A DNA stretch of 64,000 nucleotides from Sulfurimonas sp. (GCA_002899765.1 PPDH01000028.1:158029-222028), one strand, 5' to 3'; shown: positions 18,889 through 29,545, counted from the stretch's first letter. A program made the numbers and translations. The notes: generated by a model not told the origin, from the sequence alone.

Positions 18889-19287
18889 ATGTATCAACTT
18901 ACTGCGATATTTAACAAAATCTGCCTAAACGATGTATTAGAAGACCTTTATGAGAAAAAAATAGAGGGTATAACTGTTATAGATGTTATAGGCAAAGGCG
19001 GAATAGGAATCATAGAAGAGGGCGGAACTCCCGATTTGGATCCTAAAGTAAAAATCGAAATAATTCTTTCATCTGATAGCTTTAAAGAGCTGGCAAAAGA
19101 GGCTATAAGAGCAAACACTCAAGATTTAGGTCACGGAGCGGGTAAAATGTGGGTAATTCCGGTGCTTGAAGTTGAACGCATCCGTACAGGCGAAAAAAAT
19201 GAAGCGGCTCTCACTCAATCATATATAAGCAGAACAAAAAGCAGCCCAAGCATCTACTTTACAAATACTGACACTCCGGCTAGTTAG
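18889..19287 (+). CDS. P-II family nitrogen regulatory protein
   Basis: P-II proteins sense 2-oxoglutarate and ATP/ADP and bind target enzymes. The C-terminal signature GAGKMWVIPVLEVERIRTGE (residues about 83-102) is clear. The T-loop region differs from GlnB/GlnK: GKGGIGIIEEGGTPDLDP lacks the uridylylated Tyr51 context, so control by uridylylation is unlikely. The 132-residue length includes a C-terminal extension. The sigma-54 box ties it to nif expression, and the altered T-loop recalls nif-specific P-II proteins (NifI types) that act on nitrogenase; which partner it binds here is not shown. Confidence 0.85.
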   Translation: MYQLTAIFNKICLNDVLEDLYEKKIEGITVIDVIGKGGIGIIEEGGTPDLDPKVKIEIILSSDSFKELAKEAIRANTQDLGHGAGKMWVIPVLEVERIRTGEKNEAALTQSYISRTKSSPSIYFTNTDTPAS

Positions 19288-19308
19288 TAAAAAACCAAAA
19301 CAAGATTG

Positions 19309-19330
19309 ACATGTGGAAGATTCCACATGT
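19309..19330. terminator. Hairpin after the P-II gene
   Basis: ACATGTGGAAGATTCCACATGT forms a stem of at least 8 base pairs with an AAGATT loop, 22 bases after the P-II stop and before the convergent toxin gene. No strong T-run follows, so it is a probable bidirectional terminator rather than a classic one. Confidence 0.5.
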
Positions 19331-19346
19331 TGAGATTTATGCTTTG

Positions 19347-19682
19347 TTAGTATTTAGCCTTTATTAGTTTTTGTAGTAAAAGCTCTTCAACATTTTGTCT
19401 CGAATCTAAAATTGCCATTATGTATACAGTGTCATTACCAACTTTATATATAATTCTCCATGATGATGTAATAATCTCTCTATAAAAAGTTATGCCTTCT
19501 TTTTGTAGTTCAGGAACAACTCGACCCTTTAAAGGAAAAAAATTGCTTGAATTAGCTTTTTCTTTTATTTTTTGATATATATCATTTGCAATGCTAGGAC
19601 TATCTATTTTAATATAAGCGACAATACTTAATAGGTCATTTTTTGCATTTGTAGTCCATTTTAGATTATAAGTTTTACTCAT
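19347..19682 (-). CDS. RelE/ParE family toxin
   Basis: A 111-residue protein with the ParE/RelE fold pattern: KTYNLKWTTNAKNDLLSIVA, IKIDSPSIANDIYQKI, GRVVPELQKEGITFYREI and a C-terminal SWRIIYKV..VYIMAILDSRQN. Such toxins inhibit gyrase or cleave mRNA on ribosomes. The ATG overlaps the antitoxin stop (ATGA), the standard arrangement. The pair is convergent with the P-II gene and is AT-rich, suggesting a laterally acquired module. Confidence 0.88.
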   Translation of the reverse strand: MSKTYNLKWTTNAKNDLLSIVAYIKIDSPSIANDIYQKIKEKANSSNFFPLKGRVVPELQKEGITFYREIITSSWRIIYKVGNDTVYIMAILDSRQNVEELLLQKLIKAKY

Positions 19683-19951
19683 TTTTTTAGCAATTCTTCT
19701 ACTGAACTAAACACATCTTCTTCGCTATGTATATTTCCATTTTTAATATCTTCTTCAGCAAAAGATAAAAGTTTTAAAAGAGAAATAGCGTTTTTCATAT
19801 CATCATAACTTTTTGGATCTTGAATAACAGCCTTTGCCTCACCATTTTGTGTGATTATCATAGGTCTATGTGTCTCATTTATTTGTTTTAGCACATCTGC
19901 TGCTCGACTTTTTAAATAAGTAACGGGTTTTATATCATTTATAATTTGCAT
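19679..19951 (-). CDS. Phd/YefM family antitoxin
   Basis: A 90-residue protein starting MQIINDIKPVTYLKSRAADV with THRPMIITQNGEAKAVIQD, the Phd/YefM DNA-binding N-terminus. The C-terminus (LSFAEEDIKNGNIHSEEDVF) is the part expected to neutralise the toxin encoded immediately downstream. Such antitoxins repress their own operon. Confidence 0.88.
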   Translation of the reverse strand: MQIINDIKPVTYLKSRAADVLKQINETHRPMIITQNGEAKAVIQDPKSYDDMKNAISLLKLLSFAEEDIKNGNIHSEEDVFSSVEELLKK

Positions 19952-20277
19952 AATAATCTCCTTCAGTCCTTAAATAGTACCATATTAAGACTGAAAATAC
20001 AAATGTGATACCAACCGTTTGAGTCTAGTCAATACATGACCATTAAGGCATTTATTTGCTAGATGTTTTTTTCTGTGTTTCTTTTTCAACACCCCAATAA
20101 GTGACATGATCAGGGGTTAACTCATCATCTAATTAAACAAACACGAAAAATGTTTATTTAAATGATAAAAACATGACAATTAGATAAAACACTATATTTT
20201 TTTCATCAGAAACGCCATCTCATGATATTTATGTAAAAATTGACACTTGATAACTTTGTACATGTATTACGCTTTTA
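19952..20277. other. Gene-free stretch between the antitoxin and rpoN
   Basis: AT-rich, no credible gene or sigma-54 box. It must hold the antitoxin promoter at its left end. Nothing else is recognised. Confidence 0.6.
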
Positions 20278-21546
20278 CTACACGATTGAGAGCTTATAAA
20301 GAAACGCTCTCTCTTTAAAAGATGGGATATCAAGCTCTTGGCGGTACTTTGCTATCGAGCGGCGAACCATTTTTACACCGAACCTCTCTTCGACTTTTTC
20401 ATGCAGATATTTATCGCTAAAGGGATTGTTTTTATCTTCGGAGTTTACCAGCCTCTGAATAAAATTTTTAATCTCCGATGTTGAGACGTTGTTAATCGCA
20501 TTTGAGAAAAAGTCTTTAAATGCAAACACGCCGTGTTCACACTCAAGATATTTATCGCTTATGGCACGTGATATCGTCGATTCATTAAAACCCAGTTCGT
20601 CTGCAACATCTTGAAGTCTAAGGGGTTTGAGTTCTCCTCCCATAAAAAACGTATATTGTTTTTCAATAAGCACAAGTCCTACATTATAAAGCGTTGCTTT
20701 TCGCAGCTCTAGCAACTTTACAAGTTCACGAGCCTCTTTAAATTTCTGTTTTGCGAAGTTGTCATATTTGTCAATTTGATTGACTACGAGATCGGGATAA
20801 AAATCATGATTGATTCTTATTGTAAAATCATTGTCTTTATATTCAATAAACATATCCGGCAGTATCTGCTGCTCCTCTTCCATGTAAGCCAAAGCAGGAG
20901 GATTTTTAAGATGTTTTAAAATATCTTTTGCATCATGAAGCCGCGGATGGTTTAAAAACTTTTCAATCTTTTCAAAATTGATAATAAGTGCGCTCATCAA
21001 AATACTAAGCTCATCATCGAGAGTGTAGTCGTTTAGTTGAAATAAAAAAGACTCTTTATAATCAACCGCTCCCACGCCCGAAGGCTCTAAGTAGGCAAAA
21101 CGCTGACGAATCTGTTCTACTTTATAAACATCGGTATCTGTCTGTTTTGCAATCTCTGCAACATCGCCTTCAAAATAGCCCTCATCATTAATGTAAAGTA
21201 TTATCTGACGCGCAATTTTTTGTGAAATAGGTGTCGGAAAAAGCGGTGCAGCTATCTGAAAATCAAGTTTTTCATAGAGTGACTCGTTTGATACGCTCAT
21301 CCATTCAATCTCATCGCTTGAAGCATTAGAGACCCGATTTTGCGACTCCAAATATGCAAAGTGACTTCTCTGAGACGAACTCTCGGAAACCTCGAAACCT
21401 GACTGAACCTCAAGACATGGATTTTCGTTTGTTATAACTTGAATATGCTTTTCCAAATCACTTAATGAACACTGTAATAAAGGTAGCCAAGTCTGCATGG
21501 AAAGTCTGGGTAACTGTTTTTGTTTAAAGCTGTAATTTTGTTTCAC
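20278..21546 (-). CDS. rpoN: RNA polymerase sigma-54 factor RpoN
   Basis: Directs polymerase to -24/-12 promoters, here the nif genes and normally the hook genes in Campylobacterota. Region I is seen at the N-terminus (LPRLSMQTWLPLLQCSLSDL), core-binding and helix-turn-helix parts follow (LRLQDVADELGFNESTISRA), and the C-terminal RpoN box reads VRRSIAKYRQELDIPS. Length 422 residues, normal for this phylum. It lies alone with a very AT-rich upstream region, so it probably has a vegetative promoter. Whether another rpoN exists elsewhere cannot be seen. Confidence 0.93.
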   Translation of the reverse strand: MKQNYSFKQKQLPRLSMQTWLPLLQCSLSDLEKHIQVITNENPCLEVQSGFEVSESSSQRSHFAYLESQNRVSNASSDEIEWMSVSNESLYEKLDFQIAAPLFPTPISQKIARQIILYINDEGYFEGDVAEIAKQTDTDVYKVEQIRQRFAYLEPSGVGAVDYKESFLFQLNDYTLDDELSILMSALIINFEKIEKFLNHPRLHDAKDILKHLKNPPALAYMEEEQQILPDMFIEYKDNDFTIRINHDFYPDLVVNQIDKYDNFAKQKFKEARELVKLLELRKATLYNVGLVLIEKQYTFFMGGELKPLRLQDVADELGFNESTISRAISDKYLECEHGVFAFKDFFSNAINNVSTSEIKNFIQRLVNSEDKNNPFSDKYLHEKVEERFGVKMVRRSIAKYRQELDIPSFKERAFLYKLSIV

Positions 21547-21682
21547 TGTTTTATCTTCTTTATAACTTATAACATATATAAATTATATTTTTTTTTGTAA
21601 TATAAACAATCATATAATTTTTTATTTTATATACAAATTCATATATTATTCTAAAATATTACAAGTTATAAATCTTAATTTT

Positions 21683-22798
21683 TTACAATGAAGTTGACAA
21701 GCTTTTTCTAAATAATAATAAAGCCAATGTAAAAAATACCAATCCTATTGCAAAGATAGCAACTAAATTTAACCATACAACATCAAGTTCAGCACCCCTG
21801 TAAAGTACCGCCTGTGCCATGCTTACAAAGTGACTTGTTGGAGTGAAGTACATAATTTTTTGTAAAACTATCGGCATACTTTCATACGGGGTAATTCCAC
21901 CTGATAAAATTTGTAACGGAAGGATGGTCAAAATAAATATCAAACCAAGCTGCGGCATCGTGCGTGCGATAGTTCCCATAAAAATTCCCATAGAAGTGGT
22001 GGCAAACAGAACTAAAAAAGTCCCAAATAAGAAGAGAAATTTAGAGCCTGTAATAGGAACCTGCAAAAACCCTTCTACAACAAATATTAAAGATAACGCT
22101 GTGGCTACCAATACAACCAAACCCATAGACCATACCTTTGCTAACATAATTTCTATCGCATTTAAAGGCATAACCATTAGATGTTCTAATGTTCCATGTT
22201 CCCTCTCCCGTATAAGGGCAGCTCCTGTCAGGATAATAGATAATAAAGAAATCATACTGATAATCTCCATAACTCCGCCAAACCAACTGCTTGTAAGATT
22301 CGGATTATATTTCATTCTCGTAACTATTCCTACGGGGAGGATATTGCTTACTTTTAAAAAACTCATAATTTCAGCATTTATAATATTTTGGATATATCCG
22401 GCACCGATACCTGCCTGAGTCATGCGGGTAGCATCTATGCTAACCTGAATTATAGGTCGTTTACCGGAGATAATCTCTTTTTCAAAATCTACGGGAATTG
22501 TAACTACAAAAGTATACAAACCTGCATCTAATCCAATATCACCTTGTTGGGATGAGATAAGTTCCGGAGAGTTAAAGCGCGGTGGATAAAAGTCATTGAT
22601 AATGCGACTCGAAAGAGTTGAGTGGTCTTCATCAACAAAAGCAATCGGTGCATTATGTAATTAAGTAGATGTGGCTGTAGCCCCAATATAAATTGCAAAT
22701 GAAAACGAATATATAATCAACACTACCATCACTTTATCATGCCATAGACTACGAAGTTCTTTTATGCCAAGACGATAGATATTATATAAATATTTCAT
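21683..22798 (-). pseudogene. ABC-2 type permease, YhhJ-like, interrupted by in-frame TAA
   Basis: Inner-membrane half of an exporter. The start ATG 22798 overlaps the RbbA-like stop (ATGA). The N-terminus MKYLYNIYRLGIKELRSLWH matches YhhJ-type proteins, then TAA at 22661-22663 (codon 46) interrupts just before HNAPIAFVDEDHS. The rest of the frame is intact to 21683, with six hydrophobic segments and the EREHGTLEHLMVMPL motif. Full length would be 371 residues. The ORF restarts only at 22519, inside the periplasmic loop, so the broken form would lack its first membrane segment. Substrate unknown. Confidence 0.85.
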
Positions 22799-25524
22799 CA
22801 ATTTTCCTGTTTTTTTAACAATAACATACTTAGGATTGTAATTACAATAGCAGCTGCACCTAAAGCTAAGAAATCTCTATATAAATCACTAAACTCCAAA
22901 GCTTTGTTAAAAATCCCTCGACTGATATTGATAAAATATGTCGCTGGAAAAATTGTTCCAATCCATGCACCAACACCTTCGAGGGAAGAGACTGGGTCTT
23001 TTATGCCTGAAAAATTTACGGTAGGTAAAAGTGTCAAAATAGCAGTACCAGCAAGAGCTGCAATCTGTGTCTTAGTAAACGATGACATCATAAATCCCAT
23101 TCCTGTCGTGATGGTTACATAAATCAAAGCCGCTAAAGTAAGTGTAAATATACTTCCTTTTATAGGTACACTAAATACAACAACTGCAAGTGCAATAAGT
23201 ATCAAAAAGCCAATCATACTGATAACTACATATGGCAGTTGTTTGCCTATTAAAAATTCCAATCTGCTAACAGGAGTAGCATAGAAATTAATAATAGATC
23301 CAAGCTCTTTTTCACGAACCACACTCAAAGCCATTAAAATAGATGGAATAAACATTAAAAGCAATGGTACAACGGCAGGAACAATAGCATAGATACTTTT
23401 AAAATCCTGATTATATCGATAACGCATATCAATATTTGTCGCAGAAAGAGAAGGTGTATACCCCAGTGTTTGCCGTGCAAGTTGTTGCAGATAATCATAG
23501 TGTATTCCCTGCATGTAGCCACGTATAGTTTCTGCGCGTAATGGCATCGCTCCGTCAACCCACACAGCTATTTCAGTATAACGTCCACGCTTTAGATCTT
23601 TACCAAATCCTGGAGGGATTACAACCGCAACCGACAGCTCGCCACTTTTCATCCTTAAATCAAGTTCATCAAATGAGTGCAGACTTGGTTGCTCTAAAAA
23701 ATAGCGCGAACCTGCGATATTTTGAATATAGTTTCGGCTCTGAGGCGTGTTGTCCTGGTCAAGAACTCCAAAGCGTAAATCTTCAACATCCATAGTTAGA
23801 CCAAAACCAAGAATTAACATCAATATGCCTGTACCAAGTAAGGCAAAAACGAGTCTTACCGGATCCCGCATAAGCTCAAGCGATTCTCGATAAGCATACC
23901 CAAGCAGACGCAATGAACTAAAAAAACGATTTCCTTTAGAATGTATATACTGAGATAGTTCAAGCTCTGCTTTTGGTTCTTTTATATCATCTTTGTACTC
24001 AGCCTCTTCAAGAAAATCAATAAAAGCTTCCTCTAATGTACTTTTTTTACGTAAAGCGATGAGAGCTTTAGGTGTGTCACTTGCCAATACTTTTCCCTGA
24101 TGCATCAAAGAAATTCTGTCACATCTCTCACCTTCATTCATGAAGTGAGTCGATACAAAAATTGTTACCCCGTCATTTCTGGAAAGGTCTATTAAAAATT
24201 CCCAAAAGCTATCTCTGGAGATAGGGTCAACTACAGATGTCGGTTCATCCAAAATCAGCATCTCAGGCTTATGCACAACAGCTACAGCCAAAGAAAGTCT
24301 CTGTCGAATTCCTAAAGGAAGAGAATCCGGATTTATGTTTTGATAAGGTTTCAATCGAAAACGAGTTAACATCTCTTCTACGCGTTCCTCTATTTTATAA
24401 CTGGGTATATGGAAAAGTTGAGCGTGTAACAGCATATTTTGATATACGGTCAGTTCGGAGTAGAGAGAAAATGCCTGTGTCATATAGCCGACACGATTAC
24501 GAGTAAGTACATCATTAGCTTTTGATGGTTCCCCAAAAAGCCATGCTGCCCCATCTGTAGGTGACAGCAAACCTGTGAGCATTTTCATAGTAGTTGTTTT
24601 TCCGCAGCCGTTAGAACCTAAAAATCCAAAAATTTCTCCACGCCCTATAGTAAAACTGACATGATCTACAGCCGTGAAATTTCCAAATTTCATGGTTAAA
24701 TCTTCGGCTACAATTGCTGATTTTTCAGAATCGGCATCAATAACTCTCGGTGGAATAATAAGTGTCTTATGAGCACTTCTTTTTGCTTCTGGTAAGAGTT
24801 GTATGAAAGCCGCATCTAGATTTGTAGAACCGGTCTTGTCTAATAGTTCTTTTGGCGTACCTTCGGCAAGCACTTTCCCATCATCCATGGCAATAAGCCA
24901 ATCAAATCTTTCAGCTTCTTCCATGTATGCTGTTGCCACTATGACACTCATACCTTCTCTTCGTTCGCGAATACGGTCTATTAACTCCCAGAATTGCCTT
25001 CTGGATAAAGGGTCTACACCAGTTGTAGGCTCATCAAGAATAAGCAAATCCGGATCATGGATGAGAGCACAGCATAGTCCAAGTTTTTGTTTCATACCGC
25101 CGGAGAGCTGAGCGGCAGGACGATCTTTAAACTGTGATAAGCCGGTACTATCAAGGAGTTCTTCTATTCGCGATTTACGTTATTCTTTTCCTTGTCCAAA
25201 TAAGCGCCCGAAAAAATCTATATTTTCAAAAACTGACAAAGACATGTAGAGGTTTTTTCCAAGTCCTTGAGGCATATAGGCGATACGCGGACAAACAGCT
25301 TCCCGGTATCGCTTGCTCTTCATATCCCCTTCAAAAACATCTACCGTACCTTCTTGAATTGCACGGACACCAGATATGATAGCCAATAAACTCGATTTCC
25401 CGACACCGTCTGGACCGATAAATCCGACCATACAACCAGATGGAATTTCAATACTGACATTATCTACGGCAATATTTTCTCTGTAGTGGTGAGAAACACT
25501 TACTAACCTGGCTATTGTATTCAT
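22798..25524 (-). pseudogene. RbbA-like double-ATPase/permease fusion, interrupted by in-frame TAA
   Basis: Order of parts: ATPase 1 with GPDGVGKSS (residues about 37-45), [10 protein letters not shown] and [10 protein letters not shown]; ATPase 2 with GSNGCGKTT (about 285) and [10 protein letters not shown] plus LDEPTS; then an ABC-2 membrane domain (residues about 540-908) containing [10 protein letters not shown]. This is the layout of E. coli RbbA/YhiH (911 residues). TAA at 25180-25182 (codon 115) lies between Walker A and the signature motif of ATPase 1, at a place where RbbA has Glu. Full length 908 residues. It lies between the HlyD-like gene and the YhhJ-like gene, the same set as E. 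coli yhiI-rbbA-yhhJ. In ATPase 2 the signature is LPLGIRQ rather than LSGGxxQ. Confidence 0.88.
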
Positions 25525-25526
25525 AG

Positions 25527-26537
25527 TTATTTAGAAGTAGTTGATAGTAAATTATCTGGCTCTTCACTCAAAGAAATCGGCCAGGGAGTCGTTTCGTCCA
25601 ATCTTACATAAGCCACTCCGGGAACACCGCTATTTATGTGATGTGTACCGGATTTCAAGAAATTTGCATCAATCTTGATTTTTACTCTAAACATAAGTTT
25701 TTCCCGTTCTGCCTGCGTTTCAATCTCTTTTGGAGTAAATTGCGCATCAGGTGAAACAAAGGATACACTTGCAGGAATGATAGTATCGGGAAATGCATCA
25801 AGTTTAATTCTGGCTTCAGAACCGATTTTAACACGCCCAACTTGAAAAGTAGGAAGAAAAATCGTCATGTATACATCATTTAAATCAAGGATGGTTAATA
25901 CTTTTCCACCTGCACCAATCACTTCTCCGGATTCTATCAGTTTGTATAAAACACGCCCATCTATCGGAGAGTATAATATACAGTCATTCAGGTTAGCCTC
26001 AATAGTCTGTGTCTGAGCGATAAGTGCATTAATAGCACTGTCTGCACCTATTACTTGTGCTTTTGAAGCGAGAAGGGCTGCCTTCATCGTTGCTAATACT
26101 GTTTCATTTTGCTGCAGTTGCACTAGTGAAATGTTATTATTTACATATAAATTTTTAGAACGCTCAAAATTTTTCTTGGCGAGGGCTACTTCACTTTCAT
26201 ATTGTTTTACTAAAGCCAGAGTATAGTTTTTATTTTGTCTTTCCTGTTCAACCTGTGCTTGGGCCTGTTTAAGTCTAGCATCAAGTTCAGCAGTATCAAG
26301 CCTCGCTAAAATTTGACCGACTTTTACTGTCTCACCCTCTTGCGCTAAAACTTCAACAACTCTTCCAGGCAGTTTTGTTGCTAAATCATATTCAGTAGCT
26401 TCAAGTCGTCCATTTCCAAATACAAACACTTCCGCAAGGGCTGGTTTACTAAAATACTTCACAGCAAAATTACCGGCCACTACGATGATTACAGCAATAA
26501 CAGCATAAGCTATCCATTTAAAAATTTTATTATTCAT
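25527..26537 (-). CDS. HlyD-family membrane fusion protein, YhiI-like
   Basis: Periplasmic adaptor that joins the inner-membrane exporter to the outer-membrane channel. One N-terminal membrane anchor ([19 protein letters not shown], residues about 9-27), a lipoyl half ([20 protein letters not shown]), a long alpha-hairpin (about 90-180), then [20 protein letters not shown] and the beta-barrel part. Length 336 residues. It overlaps the upstream outer-membrane gene by 4 bases and precedes the RbbA-like gene by 2, so translation is coupled. Confidence 0.9.
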   Translation of the reverse strand: MNNKIFKWIAYAVIAVIIVVAGNFAVKYFSKPALAEVFVFGNGRLEATEYDLATKLPGRVVEVLAQEGETVKVGQILARLDTAELDARLKQAQAQVEQERQNKNYTLALVKQYESEVALAKKNFERSKNLYVNNNISLVQLQQNETVLATMKAALLASKAQVIGADSAINALIAQTQTIEANLNDCILYSPIDGRVLYKLIESGEVIGAGGKVLTILDLNDVYMTIFLPTFQVGRVKIGSEARIKLDAFPDTIIPASVSFVSPDAQFTPKEIETQAEREKLMFRVKIKIDANFLKSGTHHINSGVPGVAYVRLDETTPWPISLSEEPDNLLSTTSK

Positions 26538-28879
26538 TTGTTTATTTCCTTTCTTTCATTATTTATAGAAGATTTCATACGTTCAAGCAGTTTTTCATTA
26601 CCTGAGTCGTCTAAAAACAAATCAAATGCGGCAATATCTCGTTGCAATTGCAATCTATCTATCATATAGCTATATACAGTATTTACTGAAGATTGATCTG
26701 CAATTAAGCTCGCATTCTGAGCGGTAAGTAAATCACTCATGGAGCGCGTTCCTTGTGCATAATTTTCTCTGACTATATAAAAACTTTTTCGTGCTGCTTC
26801 TGCCGCTTCGCTTGAAAGTGCTATCGAAGGATAACTTGCTCCGATTGTATGCAAATCATTGCGTATGCGTTGTTCTATTAGAGATTTTTCTTTATTATAG
26901 TTCACTTCTAGTTGTTGCAATTTTAATTGTGAGCGGGAGGTTCTGGCATTTCTTGCTCCACCTTCATAAAACGGTAAAGATATTTTAATCATTGCCTGCC
27001 AGTCAGCTTTATTTTCCAAACTTATGCCCGCAACCGGATTTCTAGTTTCATCAAATACATATGAAGCTTCACCTATCAAAGCGACATTTGGAGACCAGTA
27101 TGCTCGCTCATCTGAAAGAAGCTGTCGTCTTTGTGCAGAAATATGAGCACTCAACTCATGTAATTTTGGAGAATTACTTAACCCCTCATTAAGCAGAAAT
27201 TTTTCCATGGCATCATATGATTTATTATCCGTAATCATATTCAATATAGTTTGTTCGTTTCGTATCTCTTTTGAGTTATCCAATGACGCTGGCTGCGTAA
27301 TAAATCTATCACTTATTTTACGATTCAAGATTAGGTTAAGCTGATCTTTTATTTTTTCTACTTCTGCATCAGTCTGCAAAACATTTTGTTTTACAGTTGC
27401 GATTGTACTTTGCCAGTAATAGATATCTGATATATCTGCTGTTCCTGCTTTTACTCTGCCATCAGCCAATTCAAGGTTTGTCCGGGTCAATGCAAGATTA
27501 CTAAGCTGTATGCTGTGATACGTTTGTGCAACCAAAAGATTTAAAAACATAGTTGTAGCCTGTTTGAGCACTTCGAGTTCAAGCATTTTTTGTTGCTCTT
27601 CTATGGCTATTTGTAGCTGCTTTTGAATTTCTAAGCTTGCTAATGATTTTTCAGAAAATAAGAGTTGTTGTAATCTCAATGCACCGACAGTACTTTTTTC
27701 AGCATAAAATCCATTTTCTACATAAGGACTGTCATGATTTAACTGTGAATAGCTCAGTTCTCCCATAATTTGCGGAAACAAAACTGACCTTACTTCAACA
27801 ATATTTTCTCTGTTTGCTTCTACTCCCAGTTTATTAGCAATAATTCCTAAATTTACACGGATTGCCTCCTCTGCAACTGTTTTAAGTGTCATTATCGGTT
27901 CTTTCTCTTGCACTTCATTAAGCAGTACGGCATTTTCTAGCAAACTAAATTTTATTGCCATATCAATGGAGCGCGCAGTATCCATATTTATTAGAAGCTT
28001 TTTTTTCTCATTAAATAAGACAGGCTGTTTAGAGGCTTTTTCACCATGAAGCACCGCCAACATATTTAATGCAGTACGGCGTGCTCTTCTTGGAAAATCG
28101 TTGTAATTTTTAGAAGAAACAAGAAGCCCCTCTTTTACCATTTCTTCACCCATAAGTGAATAACTTGGTAATTTGTGTTCTATGAGCCACTGTATTAAAC
28201 TCTTTTTTGATGCTTTATCCATCCATGACAAAGGTGCAATCATTACAGCATCAGTATTCAGCGGTATTTTTGTCATCAAATCTTTATCTAAACTCGAACA
28301 TGTAATAAAAGTAAGTATCACCCCTTTCTCTTTTGCAGTTGTTATAGCTTTTTTTGCAGCAGGGAGAAAAAGCTTATATTGCGATTCATCTATCAGCACC
28401 GCAATATTTTTGAAAAGGGAAAATTTTCTGAATATCTGAATCTCTTCATCCAAAGTTGCCTCACTTGTCAAATAATTCAAATTTTTGGAATTACTGTTAT
28501 TGAAACCGGAAAGAGATATGTTAAAAACAAATGGAGAAAATGTAGGCTTGCGTAAAGAAGTTTTTTTGAGAGAGAGCTGACTTGCAATACTGCCGATGAG
28601 TAAAACCATATCCACCTCTTTATCATTCTGCAATTTATCAATCGCTTCATCCATTTTATCGATTGAGAACTGTGCGTCCAATTGTTTTGCCTCAGGAAAT
28701 TTAATAATAAATTCTCCCTGAGTTACTTTCTTAATTTCATCTATAAACAATGTGCGGGCTTTTGTCAGTTCTTGATTTTTTCCATCCATAACAGTTCCGA
28801 TTCTAACAACGGATGAAGCAGAAGTACATGTAAACTCACCTATTAATAGAACAACAAATATGATTATAAATTTCTTCAT
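26534..28879 (-). CDS. Fusion of ABC substrate-binding domain and TolC-type outer-membrane channel
   Basis: A signal peptide (MKKFIIIFVVLLIGEFTCTSA) leads into about 300 residues with the pattern of ABC substrate-binding proteins of the TrpX type: VVRIGTVMDG, DMVLLIGSIASQ, FKNIAVLIDESQYKLFLP, DAVMIAPLSWM. From about residue 340 the protein is a TolC-family channel: LRLQQLLFSEKSLASLEIQ, LNLLVAQTYHSIQLSNLAL, LADGRVKAGTADISDIYYWQ and a second repeat with KISLPFYEGGARNARTSRS. Total 781 residues, against about 450 for TolC proteins. ATG 28879 is preferred over a TTG at 28894. It is the third part of the export complex with the HlyD- and RbbA-like genes. The fused binding domain is unusual. Confidence 0.82.
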   Translation of the reverse strand: MKKFIIIFVVLLIGEFTCTSASSVVRIGTVMDGKNQELTKARTLFIDEIKKVTQGEFIIKFPEAKQLDAQFSIDKMDEAIDKLQNDKEVDMVLLIGSIASQLSLKKTSLRKPTFSPFVFNISLSGFNNSNSKNLNYLTSEATLDEEIQIFRKFSLFKNIAVLIDESQYKLFLPAAKKAITTAKEKGVILTFITCSSLDKDLMTKIPLNTDAVMIAPLSWMDKASKKSLIQWLIEHKLPSYSLMGEEMVKEGLLVSSKNYNDFPRRARRTALNMLAVLHGEKASKQPVLFNEKKKLLINMDTARSIDMAIKFSLLENAVLLNEVQEKEPIMTLKTVAEEAIRVNLGIIANKLGVEANRENIVEVRSVLFPQIMGELSYSQLNHDSPYVENGFYAEKSTVGALRLQQLLFSEKSLASLEIQKQLQIAIEEQQKMLELEVLKQATTMFLNLLVAQTYHSIQLSNLALTRTNLELADGRVKAGTADISDIYYWQSTIATVKQNVLQTDAEVEKIKDQLNLILNRKISDRFITQPASLDNSKEIRNEQTILNMITDNKSYDAMEKFLLNEGLSNSPKLHELSAHISAQRRQLLSDERAYWSPNVALIGEASYVFDETRNPVAGISLENKADWQAMIKISLPFYEGGARNARTSRSQLKLQQLEVNYNKEKSLIEQRIRNDLHTIGASYPSIALSSEAAEAARKSFYIVRENYAQGTRSMSDLLTAQNASLIADQSSVNTVYSYMIDRLQLQRDIAAFDLFLDDSGNEKLLERMKSSINNERKEINK

Positions 28880-28880
28880 T

Positions 28881-29465
28881 TTAACTCTTTTCAATAATAG
28901 CTAAAAAGCTATCCACAGTTTCTTCGACACTAGACATTAAATCGCCCCCTGCAACTAGCCAGTACCTTAATCTACCAAGTGTTATTCCGTCATATATAAA
29001 GAACATTTCTAAAGGATTTTTCTTGATATACATCATTTGAGACAATGGTTTCATTACTTGTTCAGCAATATAGGTATACATTTGCATTAATGGATCATCA
29101 TCATCCAAAGATACATTTAAAAAAAAGGTAGGATCACTAAAACTTTCTTTTATAGCATTACGATTTTTTATAATGGCAGAAAATTTTATTTCTGTGAGGA
29201 TTATGAGCATCTTTTTTGGATTAGTATATTTTTCAAATTCTTTTTCAACAATAGCCATGTAATAATCTATTTGTCCCATTAAATAGTTATTATAGAGGGC
29301 TTCTTTAGAGCCAAACATGGCATAAATGGATCCAACTGAAACCTTTGCATTTTTTGCTAATTCGGCTATCTTCATGTTTTCATATCCATCACGGATAAAA
29401 AGATTTGTTGCCTCTTCTAATAACAACTCCCTCTTTAGCTCTTGGATTTTTTGTTTAAATGACAT
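28881..29465 (-). CDS. TetR-family repressor of the export cassette
   Basis: N-terminal helix-turn-helix with KVSVGSIYAMFGSKEALYNNY (residues about 36-56), the TetR signature; the remainder is the ligand-binding helix bundle. ATG 29465 (MSFKQKIQELK) has AGAGG 6 bases upstream and is preferred over ATG 29498, which would add 11 residues. It is the first gene of the cassette and its stop is one base from the fusion gene start. A 27-base inverted repeat 54 bases upstream is the likely operator, so self-repression lifted by an exported compound is inferred. Confidence 0.87.
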   Translation of the reverse strand: MSFKQKIQELKRELLLEEATNLFIRDGYENMKIAELAKNAKVSVGSIYAMFGSKEALYNNYLMGQIDYYMAIVEKEFEKYTNPKKMLIILTEIKFSAIIKNRNAIKESFSDPTFFLNVSLDDDDPLMQMYTYIAEQVMKPLSQMMYIKKNPLEMFFIYDGITLGRLRYWLVAGGDLMSSVEETVDSFLAIIEKS

Positions 29466-29518
29466 GCTGCCTCTTGTTGAGTAATTTTCTAGAAGCATTA
29501 TGATACAGACTTACTTAA

Positions 29519-29545
29519 AACTTAATTCATTTTATGAATTAAGTT
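29519..29545. promoter_or_regulatory. TetR operator, 12-base inverted repeat
   Basis: AACTTAATTCAT and ATGAATTAAGTT form a perfect 12-base inverted repeat separated by TTT, just upstream of the TetR-family gene. Size and position fit the operator of that repressor. Confidence 0.7.

Noticed and set aside
18889..19287. NifI1 or NifI2 post-translational switch
   Set aside because: NifI genes lie in pairs between nifH and nifD; this is a single gene elsewhere. A nif-specific P-II role remains possible but NifI naming is not justified.
21843..22418. 191-codon plus-strand frame opposite the permease
   Set aside because: Mirror of a membrane protein frame, rich in residues expected from reversed hydrophobic codons; no start signals.
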